From the NCBI RefSeq assembly GCF_014646375.1, contig NZ_BMNI01000001.1, positions 393,949-457,948 on the forward strand: a stretch of DNA of 64,000 nt, written 5' to 3'. The notes below the pieces were generated by a model. It saw nothing but the letters and a program-made list of their open reading frames with translations. It did no database searches and was not told the DNA's origin. Below are positions 42,105 to 49,163 of the stretch, in pieces. Origin of the DNA: Nocardioides phosphati. GTDB lineage: Bacteria > Actinomycetota > Actinomycetes > Propionibacteriales > Nocardioidaceae. The translations under genes were made by a program, and so were the position numbers. Within the stretch, counting starts at the first letter, position 1. Every line of letters begins with the position of its first letter.

Positions 42105-42680
42105 TTGCTCACCTCTCGCCGCACCTCAACCACGATCTCCAGCCGGTCCCGACTCCGGCGACGCTGCTACGCGGCACCGCTTGCGCTCGGCGCCCTCGCC
42201 CTCCTCCTCAGCGCTTGTGGCGGGCTCACCAAGGACACCTCGACCGCAGCGAACAGCAACCCTCCGACCGCCGGGACCACCGCATCGACCTTCATCGCCC
42301 AGAAGATCGGCGGCGGCTCGCTCCAACTGCCAGGCGCTCGGCCAGCCGTGCTGCTCTTCTTCGGCGTCGAGTGCGGCGGGTGCGGCCCCACCGCCACGGC
42401 CCTGGCCGAGGTCCAGGCCGACCGCTCAGCGGTGGCGGACTTCGCCGCCGTCGACATCGTCCCCGGAGAGTCCATCGAGGACATCAAGGGATTCCTGAGC
42501 ACAAACAAAGCGACCTCGCTTGCCTTTGCCAGCGACTCCGACGGCAGCTTGTTCCAGCGCTACGGCGTCACGTCGCTCACCACGGTGGTCATCGTCGACG
42601 CCGGTGGCAAGGTCGTCTATCGGGCGGTAGAGCCGTCGGCCGACACGATCCGGTCCGAGCTGGCGAAGGTGACCGGCTGA
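42105..42680 (+). CDS. TlpA/redoxin-like lipoprotein of the mer operon
   Basis: A 191-residue exported protein with a basic N-region, a hydrophobic core and the lipobox LLLSACGG (Cys about 38). After a Thr/Ser linker comes a thioredoxin fold with active site VECGGCGPTATAL (CxxC) and the cis-Pro-like region GVTSLTTVVIVDAGG, where Pro is replaced by Thr. It may keep or deliver thiol-bound mercury outside the membrane, in place of MerP, together with the CcdA-like protein. TTG start 3 bases after the previous stop; a later start is possible. Confidence 0.78.
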   Translation: MLTSRRTSTTISSRSRLRRRCYAAPLALGALALLLSACGGLTKDTSTAANSNPPTAGTTASTFIAQKIGGGSLQLPGARPAVLLFFGVECGGCGPTATALAEVQADRSAVADFAAVDIVPGESIEDIKGFLSTNKATSLAFASDSDGSLFQRYGVTSLTTVVIVDAGGKVVYRAVEPSADTIRSELAKVTG

Positions 42681-43639
42681 TGGGTGGGCTGCTCGCCCTC
42701 GCATTCGCGGCAGGCATGGTCGCCCCGGTCAACCCGTGCGGGTTCGCGCTGCTGCCGGCCTGGATCTCCCTGACCGCCGGGAATGCCGATACCGCTGCCC
42801 TGCCGACGCGGTTGAGCCGCGCACTGCTCGCGGGCCTGGCCTTGACCCTCGGCTTCGCCGGCACCCTGGTCGTCGTCGGCCTCATCGTCAGCGCCGGCGC
42901 CCACGCGATCATCGACGCCGCTCCTTGGCTGGGCCTGATCCTCGGAGTGGTCCTCCTGGTGCTCGGCCTGGTCATGCTCACCGGCCGCTCGCTGGGCCTT
43001 CGAGTTCCTGGCCGCAGCGTCCGCCCACGAGCCGGCAGGCACGGTGCCGGCCAGTCGATCCTCTACGGCATCGGGTTCGCCGCCGCTTCGCTGGCCTGCA
43101 CCAGCGGACTGCTCCTCGCGGTGATCGCCCAATCCCAGGCGACCGCCACCTACACCGGCCTGCTCGTCGTCTTCGCCGCGTACGCCGCCGGTTCCGCCAC
43201 GATCCTGCTGCTCCTCGCCATTGCCACCGCGCTCGCGGGCAGCGCACTTACCCGCTGGGCGGCAAGCATGGCGAGATTCGGGCCCAGGATCACCGCCATC
43301 GTGCTGGTACTGACCGGCGCCTACCTGGCCTGGTACTGGTACCCCGCCGCGGTCACCGGCGGCAGTTCCGCAACTGGCAACCCCATGGCCCGGTTCGCCG
43401 CGACCGTCGCTACGTGGGTCCAGTCCCACGGTCAGCCTGTCGCAGTCGCCGCAACCGTGGCCGTCCTCAGCGCACTCATCCTGGTCGTTGTTCACCGCAA
43501 GAACCGGCACCGCCCAGCATCCCCGGCTCCCGCAAGCAGCGAGACGTCGCCCGACCCCGAGGACTGCTGCGCCCCCGCACTCTCAAGTCCCGACGAGTCG
43601 CAGCAGGTCACGGCTCGCCGAGACCACGACCTCGGCTAG
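42680..43639 (+). CDS. CcdA/DsbD-like membrane protein of the mer operon
   Basis: A 319-residue protein with six to seven membrane helices. Cysteines in VAPVNPCGFALLPAW (helix 1) and SLACTSGLLLAV (helix 4) match the redox pair of CcdA, which passes electrons from cytoplasmic thioredoxin to outer-face thioredoxins such as the lipoprotein encoded just before it. A long tail carries another EDCCAP pair, as in the MerF-like and MerB proteins. It starts within the previous stop (TGATG). Electron supply versus direct Hg transport is not decided. Confidence 0.82.
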   Translation: MGGLLALAFAAGMVAPVNPCGFALLPAWISLTAGNADTAALPTRLSRALLAGLALTLGFAGTLVVVGLIVSAGAHAIIDAAPWLGLILGVVLLVLGLVMLTGRSLGLRVPGRSVRPRAGRHGAGQSILYGIGFAAASLACTSGLLLAVIAQSQATATYTGLLVVFAAYAAGSATILLLLAIATALAGSALTRWAASMARFGPRITAIVLVLTGAYLAWYWYPAAVTGGSSATGNPMARFAATVATWVQSHGQPVAVAATVAVLSALILVVVHRKNRHRPASPAPASSETSPDPEDCCAPALSSPDESQQVTARRDHDLG

Positions 43640-43707
43640 ACGGACGCTCGGCAGTAGTGCCAGGTGGTCCCGAAGACTCACGGCGGGGTTGCCGGTGCCG
43701 AGCCGGA

Positions 43708-44172
43708 TCATGGACGCTCCTTGTGTCCTTCCCGGATGAGGCGAATCATCTCAGCGATCCGGATCGGGCGCTGGTCAGGCCGGCGCTTGGTGGAGTCGAT
43801 CCATCGCAGCCATTGCTTTCGATAGAACCGCGCGAGGGCGTCGAACGACGCCGCCGCAAGGGGGTTGGCATCGAGAGCCGCCGCGATGTCGGGAGCGAGG
43901 TCGGCCCGTTGGGGGCCTTCCAGCTGAAGCACGACGTCGACCTCGGCGCCGCCAGCCAGTGGTTCGCAGGTCCATGCGGGCCCGAGTGCGATGACCGGTC
44001 CGGTTTCGCGTTTCTCGATGACGCCGCGCATCGATCGACCATCCACCGACCCGGTCACCGGGTGGCGCGGTTTGGAACCCCACGCCTGGTCGGGGTCGAA
44101 CGGAATCAAGATCAGCGTGCGCCCGCGGGGATCGACAGCGACTGAGGTCCGGAACCGCTCCTGCCTGCTCAT
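43708..44172 (-). CDS. YdeI/OmdA-like DUF1905 protein
   Basis: A 154-residue soluble protein. The first part (VEKRETGPVIALGPAW-like region, then EVDVVLQLEGPQRADLAPDIAAAL) is a DUF1905-type beta barrel, and the second (DALARFYRKQWLRWIDSTKRRPDQRPIRIAEMIRLIREG) is the helical YdeI/OmpD-associated domain. The real function is unknown; some relatives are linked to antimicrobial tolerance. ATG at 44172 was chosen; the frame open to 44412 has no coding character there. It is convergent with the mer operon and probably a resident gene. Confidence 0.75.
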   Translation of the reverse strand: MSRQERFRTSVAVDPRGRTLILIPFDPDQAWGSKPRHPVTGSVDGRSMRGVIEKRETGPVIALGPAWTCEPLAGGAEVDVVLQLEGPQRADLAPDIAAALDANPLAAASFDALARFYRKQWLRWIDSTKRRPDQRPIRIAEMIRLIREGHKERP

Positions 44173-44504
44173 GGACTCAGAGTGCCACCCTCCGCCACGA
44201 GCGCGGCGGGATGGACTTGACCCGGGTCCGGGAATGGCGAGTCCGACAACCACGGCGCCGATTCGAGCACCCTCCACAAACCCTCCACAAACCACCGGGA
44301 CCTGTCGGTAGCGTCCGGTAGTCTCGATGCGAGCGCGCAACCCGCCCGCTCGTACGACAAGTTGTGAAGTTGTGTGTGACCAGGCCCTCCGGGGAGTGGA
44401 CACCAGCGACAAACGCGCAGGTCAGAGGGCATCTGGCCGGTCAGGATCAGCCCATGACCCCGATTAGGGGTGGGGTTGGCGATCGGCTAGAGTGGTCTCA
44501 CCGA
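44173..44504. other. intergenic region upstream of tRNA-fMet
   Basis: No gene seen. It contains a tandem 11-base repeat CCCTCCACAAA (44270-44280 and 44281-44291), one copy of GCAGGTCAGAGG (44417-44428) that returns just after the tRNA (44591-44602), and the tRNA promoter. Confidence 0.5.
44464..44493 (+). promoter_or_regulatory. candidate tRNA promoter
   Basis: TTAGGG (44464-44469) and TAGAGT (44488-44493) are separated by 18 bases and end 11 bases before the tRNA. The -10 box fits TANNNT. Confidence 0.45.
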
Positions 44505-44578
44505 CGCGGGGTGGAGCAGCTCGGTAGCTCGCTGGGCTCATAACCCAGAGGTCGCAGGTTCAAATCCTGCCCCCGCTA
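44505..44578 (+). tRNA. initiator tRNA-fMet (CAU)
   Basis: A full cloverleaf can be drawn. The acceptor stem pairs GCGGGG with CCCCGC and leaves position 1 (C) unpaired with position 72 (T), the initiator hallmark. The anticodon stem has the three G-C pairs GGG/CCC of initiator tRNAs around the loop CTCATAA (anticodon CAT). The T arm is GCAGG-TTCAAAT-CCTGC. No CCA is encoded. Confidence 0.95.
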
Positions 44579-44579
44579 C

Positions 44580-44639
44580 AAAGCAAAAGTGCAGGTCAGA
44601 GGCGGTTTCCGAAGAGATCCGGGAGCCGCCTCTTGCTTT
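44580..44639 (+). terminator. nested hairpin terminator after tRNA-fMet
   Basis: An outer 7-bp pair AAAGCAA/TTGCTTT (44580-44586 and 44633-44639) encloses an inner 8-bp GC-rich pair AGAGGCGG/CCGCCTCT (44598-44605 and 44626-44633). The T-rich end follows the stem, as in intrinsic terminators. Confidence 0.55.
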
Positions 44640-44903
44640 CCCAAGGGCCGCTTGTCCGCAACTTGTCCGCAAGCGCTGCCGTCTGAGTGCTCTTCGATTC
44701 GGTAGTGGATGAGGCTGGATAGCCGTGGATGGGCCTGGAATTTGCAGCACGATACGATGCGTTCCACCGACGTCCGCCCACGACGGGCTGGGGGTAGCGA
44801 TGCCGCCCGATGGGTCATTGCAGAAGTCGCGGCCCACTCATTGGCAGGCAGGCAACGAGACTTGGGGACCGGCTACCCCGGCGCCATGGAACCCGGCATC
44901 CTG

Positions 44904-44930
44904 GGCCGCGCGAGTGGAAGTCGCGCGGCC
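44904..44930. repeat. perfect 10-bp inverted repeat GGCCGCGCGA-N7-TCGCGCGGCC
   Basis: The arms at 44904-44913 and 44921-44930 are exact complements around GTGGAAG. It lies in a gene-poor zone about 100 bp beyond the stop of the leftward 509-aa gene and may be that gene's terminator or a recombination-related palindrome. Confidence 0.5.
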
Positions 44931-45031
44931 TCGATGGTGGTCTGCTGGCGCCTGCCACCACGTCCGGCCACGACGTGGGAAAGCCACCGAACGGGGGTGT
45001 CCGTCCGAAGAACCCGGCGTGACGAATCCCC

Positions 45032-46561
45032 TCATCGACCCCTGTGCCGCTCAGGAGGCACATGCACGCGCGGCTGCCGCTCCGCTGCCCTTTGCTCAAG
45101 GACCCCAGCATCCTGCTGCACGAGGCTTGCCTTTGGGGTCCTGCAGTAAGCAGCGGAGGCCGATGCTGCGCTGTGGCAGGCATCGACCGTCCTCAGGTTG
45201 GCCTGACGCAAACCGTCCACGACGGGCCTGGGTGCGGGAACGATTCGGCGAGCAAGTATGTCGTGGGGGGAGACCCAGACGACGTCCCCGTCGGGAGCCT
45301 GAGTGGCCAGGCCGGCCTCGATGTCGTTGTGCGCCCGGATGGACAGCGCTCGAGCTGGTCCGGTCAGGTTGGGTGCCTCGGCCTTCTCCGCGACGACATA
45401 CGCCAACTCCGAGCTTGACTCGAGTGTGTGGAGGGTCGCGTCGATGCCGGGCAGAAGGCCGGGCCCGGCGGCAATGACATCGAGGCTGGCCATTGTGGTG
45501 GAGGCGTGGGTCAGCTCGCGGTAGGCGGCACGAACTTCGGCGGCCGTGCGCATCAGGTCGGGGTCAAGACGATCATCTGGGGCAGTGAGGTCGCCCCAGC
45601 GGCTGGCGAGGTTGCTCCAGGCACGGCCGGCCTCGGCGATCGTCGGTGAGAGCCGGTCAGTGGGCTCGAGGTGGCCGGCGTGCTGGGCCGCGTCGACGAG
45701 CACCATGGCGGCGCCGGCGATGAGGCCCTGGGTGCGGGCGATGAGGACCATGTTGGTCGGCCATGCGTCGGAGGCGAGGGTGCGGTGGGCCTGGATGTCC
45801 CACCCGGCGAGGGCCCGGGAGATCCGGGTGTCGTCCTCGATCGGTCGGTTGGCTTCGCCCCGGAGCGCCTGGGTGAACCGTCCGTCGAGGTACCTGCCCG
45901 CGGCCGCCTCGGAGACGGCCATGCGGCGGATCCACTCGGTGGTCGGCGGGACGGCGTAGGGGGAGTGACGCCGGTTGAGCTCGATGGGCCGGTTAGTGCC
46001 GAGCGCGGCCTGGTACCGGCTGTGGCCGTGCTGGTGCAGGGAGACACCAACGGCGTGGGCGCTGACGTACAGGGCGTGCATGATCCGGGCGCGAGCGGCC
46101 TCGAGGTCGCGGAAGCTCTCGGCGCGCTGGACCGGGATGTCGGCGCCGTAGCGGTGCACCAAGTCGCTGGCGTGACCGAGGGTCCTGGTCATCTGAGTCA
46201 TGCGCCGATCGGGCCGGCTCGCCTGTGGCCAGCTGCTGCTGCCCAAACTCCTGCCGATCGCGTCCCCGACCGAGACCAGGCGGGTGATGGGTTCATCGCG
46301 GGTGTGCGCGCCTGCCCCGAATCCCTGCCCGGGCAGGCTGCTCCACAGCGACGACGCGGCCGTGACCAGGTCGGGCCAGCCGTGGAGGAGCCGGCCGGCG
46401 TCGTCGCCGGCGACGTCCATCAGCAGGTGGCGCGCGGTGTGGTCGACGTCGTGCAGCAGCTCGCCGACGGTGCGGATGTCCCGAGAGGTGAGCGGGATCT
46501 GCGTGGTGTCGAAGAGCGCGTCGTCGACGTCGGCGAAGCCGCGTCGGCGGTCAGCATCCAA
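45032..46561 (-). CDS. hypothetical helical protein, 509 aa
   Basis: A long soluble, mainly helical protein with no signal or membrane segment. I do not recognise a family. Residues about 185-225 (HQHGHSRYQAALGTNRPIELNRR) are the most distinctive, and there are repeated Ala-rich helices. The TTG start overlaps the preceding gene by 11 bases, and AGGT-like sequence upstream is weak. Coding is supported by third-position GC over the whole length. It is the larger of a two-gene leftward unit in the unknown cluster of 45-51 kb. Confidence 0.65.
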   Translation of the reverse strand: MDADRRRGFADVDDALFDTTQIPLTSRDIRTVGELLHDVDHTARHLLMDVAGDDAGRLLHGWPDLVTAASSLWSSLPGQGFGAGAHTRDEPITRLVSVGDAIGRSLGSSSWPQASRPDRRMTQMTRTLGHASDLVHRYGADIPVQRAESFRDLEAARARIMHALYVSAHAVGVSLHQHGHSRYQAALGTNRPIELNRRHSPYAVPPTTEWIRRMAVSEAAAGRYLDGRFTQALRGEANRPIEDDTRISRALAGWDIQAHRTLASDAWPTNMVLIARTQGLIAGAAMVLVDAAQHAGHLEPTDRLSPTIAEAGRAWSNLASRWGDLTAPDDRLDPDLMRTAAEVRAAYRELTHASTTMASLDVIAAGPGLLPGIDATLHTLESSSELAYVVAEKAEAPNLTGPARALSIRAHNDIEAGLATQAPDGDVVWVSPHDILARRIVPAPRPVVDGLRQANLRTVDACHSAASASAAYCRTPKASLVQQDAGVLEQRAAERQPRVHVPPERHRGR

Positions 46562-46952
46562 GGTCGCGTGCCTCCCGGATCAGGTCGCACAGGTCGACCA
46601 CCAGCTGGGAGCTGTTGACCAGGTCGGGGCGGTGGGCTGGGAGCGGCCGGGTGAGCTCCTCCGCGGCCGTGAGCAGCTGCAGCGCGCTCTGCCCCTCTAG
46701 GTCCTCCTGGTCGACGTCGGGCAGCTGGTAGTTCTCGGGGAGGAGCGAGCTGGCCTGCGCCTGTAGCAGGTAGACGCCGAGACCCAGGGACTGCAGCGGT
46801 GAGTCGGGCTCGGCCCCTTCCCAGACGCGGGTGGCGGCCTGGTGGAGCAGCTGGGCTATGGAGCCGAGGCGGTCCCACGTGTCATCGGCGGTGAGGGTGT
46901 GCACGGGGTGGTTCCATTCGGTCGGAGTGGTCCGGGATCGGGTGTGGTCCAT
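46551..46952 (-). CDS. hypothetical protein, 133 aa, paired with the 509-aa protein
   Basis: A small acidic helical protein. The recognisable parts are WDRLGSIAQLLHQAATRVWEG and LLPENYQLPDVDQEDLEGQSALQLLTAAEEL. No family is known to me. ATG at 46952 was chosen because the upstream frame from 47042 shows no coding bias. Its stop lies inside the next gene, so the two proteins are made together and may form a complex. Confidence 0.55.
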   Translation of the reverse strand: MDHTRSRTTPTEWNHPVHTLTADDTWDRLGSIAQLLHQAATRVWEGAEPDSPLQSLGLGVYLLQAQASSLLPENYQLPDVDQEDLEGQSALQLLTAAEELTRPLPAHRPDLVNSSQLVVDLCDLIREARDLGC

Positions 46953-46996
46953 GCACCCATGGCGGGGCCGGTCCCTGCTCTGGCGTGGATTGGGGC

Positions 46997-47005
46997 TGTG
47001 GATAA
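46997..47005 (-). promoter_or_regulatory. perfect DnaA-box consensus TTATCCACA
   Basis: The minus strand reads TTATCCACA. A second perfect copy lies at 50646-50654. AT-containing 9-mers like this are rare by chance in such GC-rich DNA, but two isolated boxes do not make an origin. Confidence 0.35.
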
Positions 47006-47102
47006 CTCCGTTGGTGTCGGCGGTTGGGCACAGACTGGTCACGTTCGCCTAGGTCGCGCGGAGGTCGTCGGACGATCACCCCGCGGCAAAGTCGAGAGAT
47101 TC

Positions 47103-47112
47103 GCACTAGTGC
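47103..47112. promoter_or_regulatory. palindrome GCACTAGTGC upstream of M48-like gene
   Basis: A perfect 10-bp palindrome 21 bases before the ATG at 47134. The 9-mer GCACTAGTG recurs at 52106-52114 ahead of the second Tad operon, suggesting a shared regulator or shared promoter element. Confidence 0.35.
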
Positions 47113-47133
47113 TGACCGATGGAGGTGGTCGAG

Positions 47134-48000
47134 ATGAAGGTCCCGATGACGGTGCTGAGGGTCGTGACCCTGGGGCCTGCGCTGCTGGTGAGCTTCCTCC
47201 TCGCCGTGGCGGTGTTCGCGCTGCTCCCGCCGGCCCTGGGCCTGGTGCTGTTCCTGGCCTCGGCGGCCGTGCTGGGCGCGTTGGCGCTGGGCCAGCTCGA
47301 GGTGGTGGCGATCGGGTTGCTGACTCGGTCGCGGCCGGCGACGGAGGCCGAGTTCCGGGTGATGGCGCCGGTCTTGGCTGAGCTGGGTGGTCGTGGCGTC
47401 GACGTCGGTTCCCTGTACGTGCGTCGTGTGCAGCGGCCGCAGACGCCGGTGGCGTTGGCGATCGGGCACCGGGAGGTGGTCATCACGTCGGGCCTGGTGG
47501 AGGGGACCTACCGGGGCGGCGTGACCGGCGCGGAGGCTGTGGCGGTGCTTGCGCATGCTGTCGGTCGGCGTCGGGCGATCCGGCCGCGGTTGGAGGCTGC
47601 GGTGCTGGCTGCCACGACGCCTTGGCGGATGGTGGTGGCCACGTTCCGCGGTGTGGGTCGGGCGTTTGCCTGGCTGCCGTTCATGCGGGTGGCCTGGACG
47701 CTGCGCGGCGTCGTGGGCGTGATCTGCGTGGTGCAGTCGGTCGCTGAGGGCCGGACCTGGCCGGGGCTGCTGGGTGGGGCGGTGATCGCGCTGACCTACC
47801 TGGTGCCGGCGGCTGGCCGCGTGATCGAGGCCCGCGGGGAGGTTGCTGCGGACCAGCTGGTGGTCGAGCTCGGGCTGGGCGGGGTGCTGGCGGGGCTGCT
47901 GCGCCGATACGGGCATCCGATGACGCTCGAGCGGCTGCAGCGCCTCGACGCGGCCGCGGAGCCGCCTCAGCGGCCGCGGCTGCACCTGGTCCCCGGCTGA
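47134..48000 (+). CDS. M48-like membrane protein lacking the HExxH zinc site
   Basis: A 288-residue protein with two N-terminal helices (about residues 8-60) and a pair of helices near 180-235. The plan matches M48 (HtpX/BlaR-like) peptidases: SGLVEGTYRG...EAVAVLAHAVGRRRA at about 137 stands where AVLAHELGHHR would be, and VIEARGEVAADQLVVELG stands where the third zinc ligand lies. His-Glu-x-x-His is replaced by His-Ala-x-x-Arg, so metal catalysis is unlikely. It may be an inactive scaffold or inhibitor. ATG at 47134 has GGAGG 8 bases before it; the ATG at 47119 has none. Confidence 0.7.
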   Translation: MKVPMTVLRVVTLGPALLVSFLLAVAVFALLPPALGLVLFLASAAVLGALALGQLEVVAIGLLTRSRPATEAEFRVMAPVLAELGGRGVDVGSLYVRRVQRPQTPVALAIGHREVVITSGLVEGTYRGGVTGAEAVAVLAHAVGRRRAIRPRLEAAVLAATTPWRMVVATFRGVGRAFAWLPFMRVAWTLRGVVGVICVVQSVAEGRTWPGLLGGAVIALTYLVPAAGRVIEARGEVAADQLVVELGLGGVLAGLLRRYGHPMTLERLQRLDAAAEPPQRPRLHLVPG

Positions 48001-48024
48001 GCCGCGCGTGGGCAGTCCACGCAC

Positions 48025-48189
48025 CTAGTCGTCGTCCTGGAAGCCGGACGTCGAGTGGTGGACGCAGCTGCGGCCGTCCCCTACGTGCGGCTTGTGGTTC
48101 ATGCACGTCAGCGGGCCGAGCTTGTGCGAGCAGGCGACTCATCGCACGGTCGACTGGCTGGGGGCGGCCGGGGTGATCGGGGCAGCCAT
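48025..48189 (-). pseudogene. Cys/His-rich small protein gene interrupted by in-frame TGA
   Basis: AGGAGG lies 8 bases before ATG at 48189. The frame reads 16 residues (MAAPITPAAPSQSTVR), a TGA at 48139-48141, and then 37 further codons up to TAG. The second part contains CSHKLGPLTC and HKPHVGDGRSCVHH, a plausible metal-binding pattern, and nearly every codon ends in G or C, so it is or was translated. The TGA may be a nonsense mutation of a Trp codon, a readthrough site or, less likely, a selenocysteine codon. No downstream start precedes the first Cys. Confidence 0.4.
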
Positions 48190-48206
48190 CGCTGACACCT
48201 CCTGGC

Positions 48207-48440
48207 CTATCGGCGCGGGCCGCGGCGGCGGCCGAGCTGGGGGCGCTGGTAGGCGGCGGTGTCGGTGTGGTCGTGCTGCCGGCCCGATCGTTGGACCTGC
48301 GCGATCTCGGCGTCGGGGGAGGGGCCGGTATCGGGTGCCGCGGCCTGCGCGGCGGCTTCCTCCGTGGCCCGGATCTCCTCGGCGCGCTGGCGGGCCTCTT
48401 CCTCAAGTGCTGCTTCCTCGCGAGCGGTGTAGTCGCTCAT
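48207..48440 (-). CDS. small charged helical protein, 77 aa
   Basis: A Glu/Ala/Arg-rich helix (YTAREEAALEEEARQRAEEIRATEEA) followed by a Gln/Arg-rich disordered tail. ATG at 48440 has GGAG 5 bases upstream. No family is known. It may be a coiled-coil partner of neighbouring proteins. The stop is 17 bp before the Cys/His-rich gene. Confidence 0.5.
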   Translation of the reverse strand: MSDYTAREEAALEEEARQRAEEIRATEEAAAQAAAPDTGPSPDAEIAQVQRSGRQHDHTDTAAYQRPQLGRRRGPRR

Positions 48441-48534
48441 GGTTACTCCCAGTGGATCCGCGGACCGGCACCGGCTGCGCCAGTCCTCCTGGTCTCCTAA
48501 GTCCGGCCCAGGCGTGGGGGCGATCACATGGTGC

Positions 48535-49050
48535 TCAGCAGTTGCCCCACAGGCCGGTCTCGGCGCTGTGGGCGTCCTGTGCGGCCGCGGCGTAGTCGGT
48601 CTCGCGGGCGAGCTGCTGGTCGGTGTCGTAGACCCGTGCTGCGCCGGCGGCCAGGAGCTCGCGGGCTGCGTCGGTGCCGGCGTGGTCGACGTAGCGCAGC
48701 ATCCGGCCGTAGCGGTCTCGGTCGGGCTGGCCGGTGTCGGTGGTGAGGAAGACGGTGCTGCCGACCGGTGCCAGCTGCTCGAGCTGCTCGGTGGCTTCGG
48801 TGGAGTAGCACTCGGCCGGCGTCGGGGGATGGGCGACTTCGGGGGCTTCGATGCCGAGCAGGCGGACTCGGCCGAGATCGCCTCCGTCGAGGTCCTCGAC
48901 GCGAAGCGTGTCGCCGTCGAGGACCGCCACGACCCGGACTCGGGTGGCGTTCGCCTCGCTGCCAGCGGGGTCGGCGGGCAGGGCAGCCTTGATCCCGCCG
49001 GCGGCGAGGACGGCGATCGCCGCGGTGGCGATGCCGCCGAGGGCTTTCAC
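48535..49050 (-). CDS. secreted thermonuclease (SNase-like)
   Basis: A 171-residue protein with a signal peptide or anchor (residues 1-24, IATAAIAVLAAGGIKAAL) and a staphylococcal-nuclease fold. The catalytic set is present: Arg in VRLLGIEAPE, Glu in the same motif, and Arg in DRDRYGRMLRYV; DGDTLRV gives the Ca site Asp. It ends in ETGLWGNC. GTG at 49050 overlaps the stop of a 38-codon frame (GTGA). A longer frame from 49143 is in a poorly coding phase. It probably degrades DNA or RNA outside the cell. Confidence 0.85.
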   Translation of the reverse strand: MKALGGIATAAIAVLAAGGIKAALPADPAGSEANATRVRVVAVLDGDTLRVEDLDGGDLGRVRLLGIEAPEVAHPPTPAECYSTEATEQLEQLAPVGSTVFLTTDTGQPDRDRYGRMLRYVDHAGTDAARELLAAGAARVYDTDQQLARETDYAAAAQDAHSAETGLWGNC

Positions 49051-49163
49051 CTGACCACCCGCAGCTGGGGCCGCTCGTCGACGTCGAGCCCGCTGATAAC
49101 GGCGCCGGCCGGTAAGGTGCCGGCCGCCAGGGTCGAGGTCCATGGCGTCCTCCTCCCCCTCAA
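49047..49163 (-). CDS. candidate 38-aa protein between coiled-coil and nuclease genes
   Basis: This frame starts with TTG overlapping the upstream stop (TTGA) and ends with TGA overlapping the nuclease GTG (GTGA). Its codons nearly all end in G or C, in contrast with the other two phases here. The product has an Arg-rich start and the ending LPAGAVISGLDVDERPQLRV. No family is known. The two tight overlaps are the main support. Confidence 0.4.
   Translation of the reverse strand: MRGRRTPWTSTLAAGTLPAGAVISGLDVDERPQLRVVR

Larger units (their letters stand above)
44579..45031. other. gene-poor region right of tRNA-fMet; possible integration scar
   Basis: No gene is supported. A minus-strand frame that stops with TAG inside the tRNA 3' end reads a 40-residue basic tail like those of integrases next to tRNA genes, but its upstream part is missing. 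The region also holds a terminator, a 12-base repeat copy, the doubled CTTGTCCGCAA (near 44648-44674) and a perfect 10-bp hairpin at 44904-44930. It looks like the remains of an element once inserted at the tRNA. Confidence 0.4.

Noticed and set aside
44538..44837. Minus-strand frame with the C-terminus AGAGFEPATSGL
   Set aside because: This ending is the well-known translation of the reverse complement of a tRNA; the frame runs through tRNA-fMet and is not a gene.
48139..48141. Selenocysteine reading of the in-frame TGA
   Set aside because: Possible in principle, but no SECIS-like hairpin could be recognised by eye and a Trp-to-stop change is simpler; kept only as a check.
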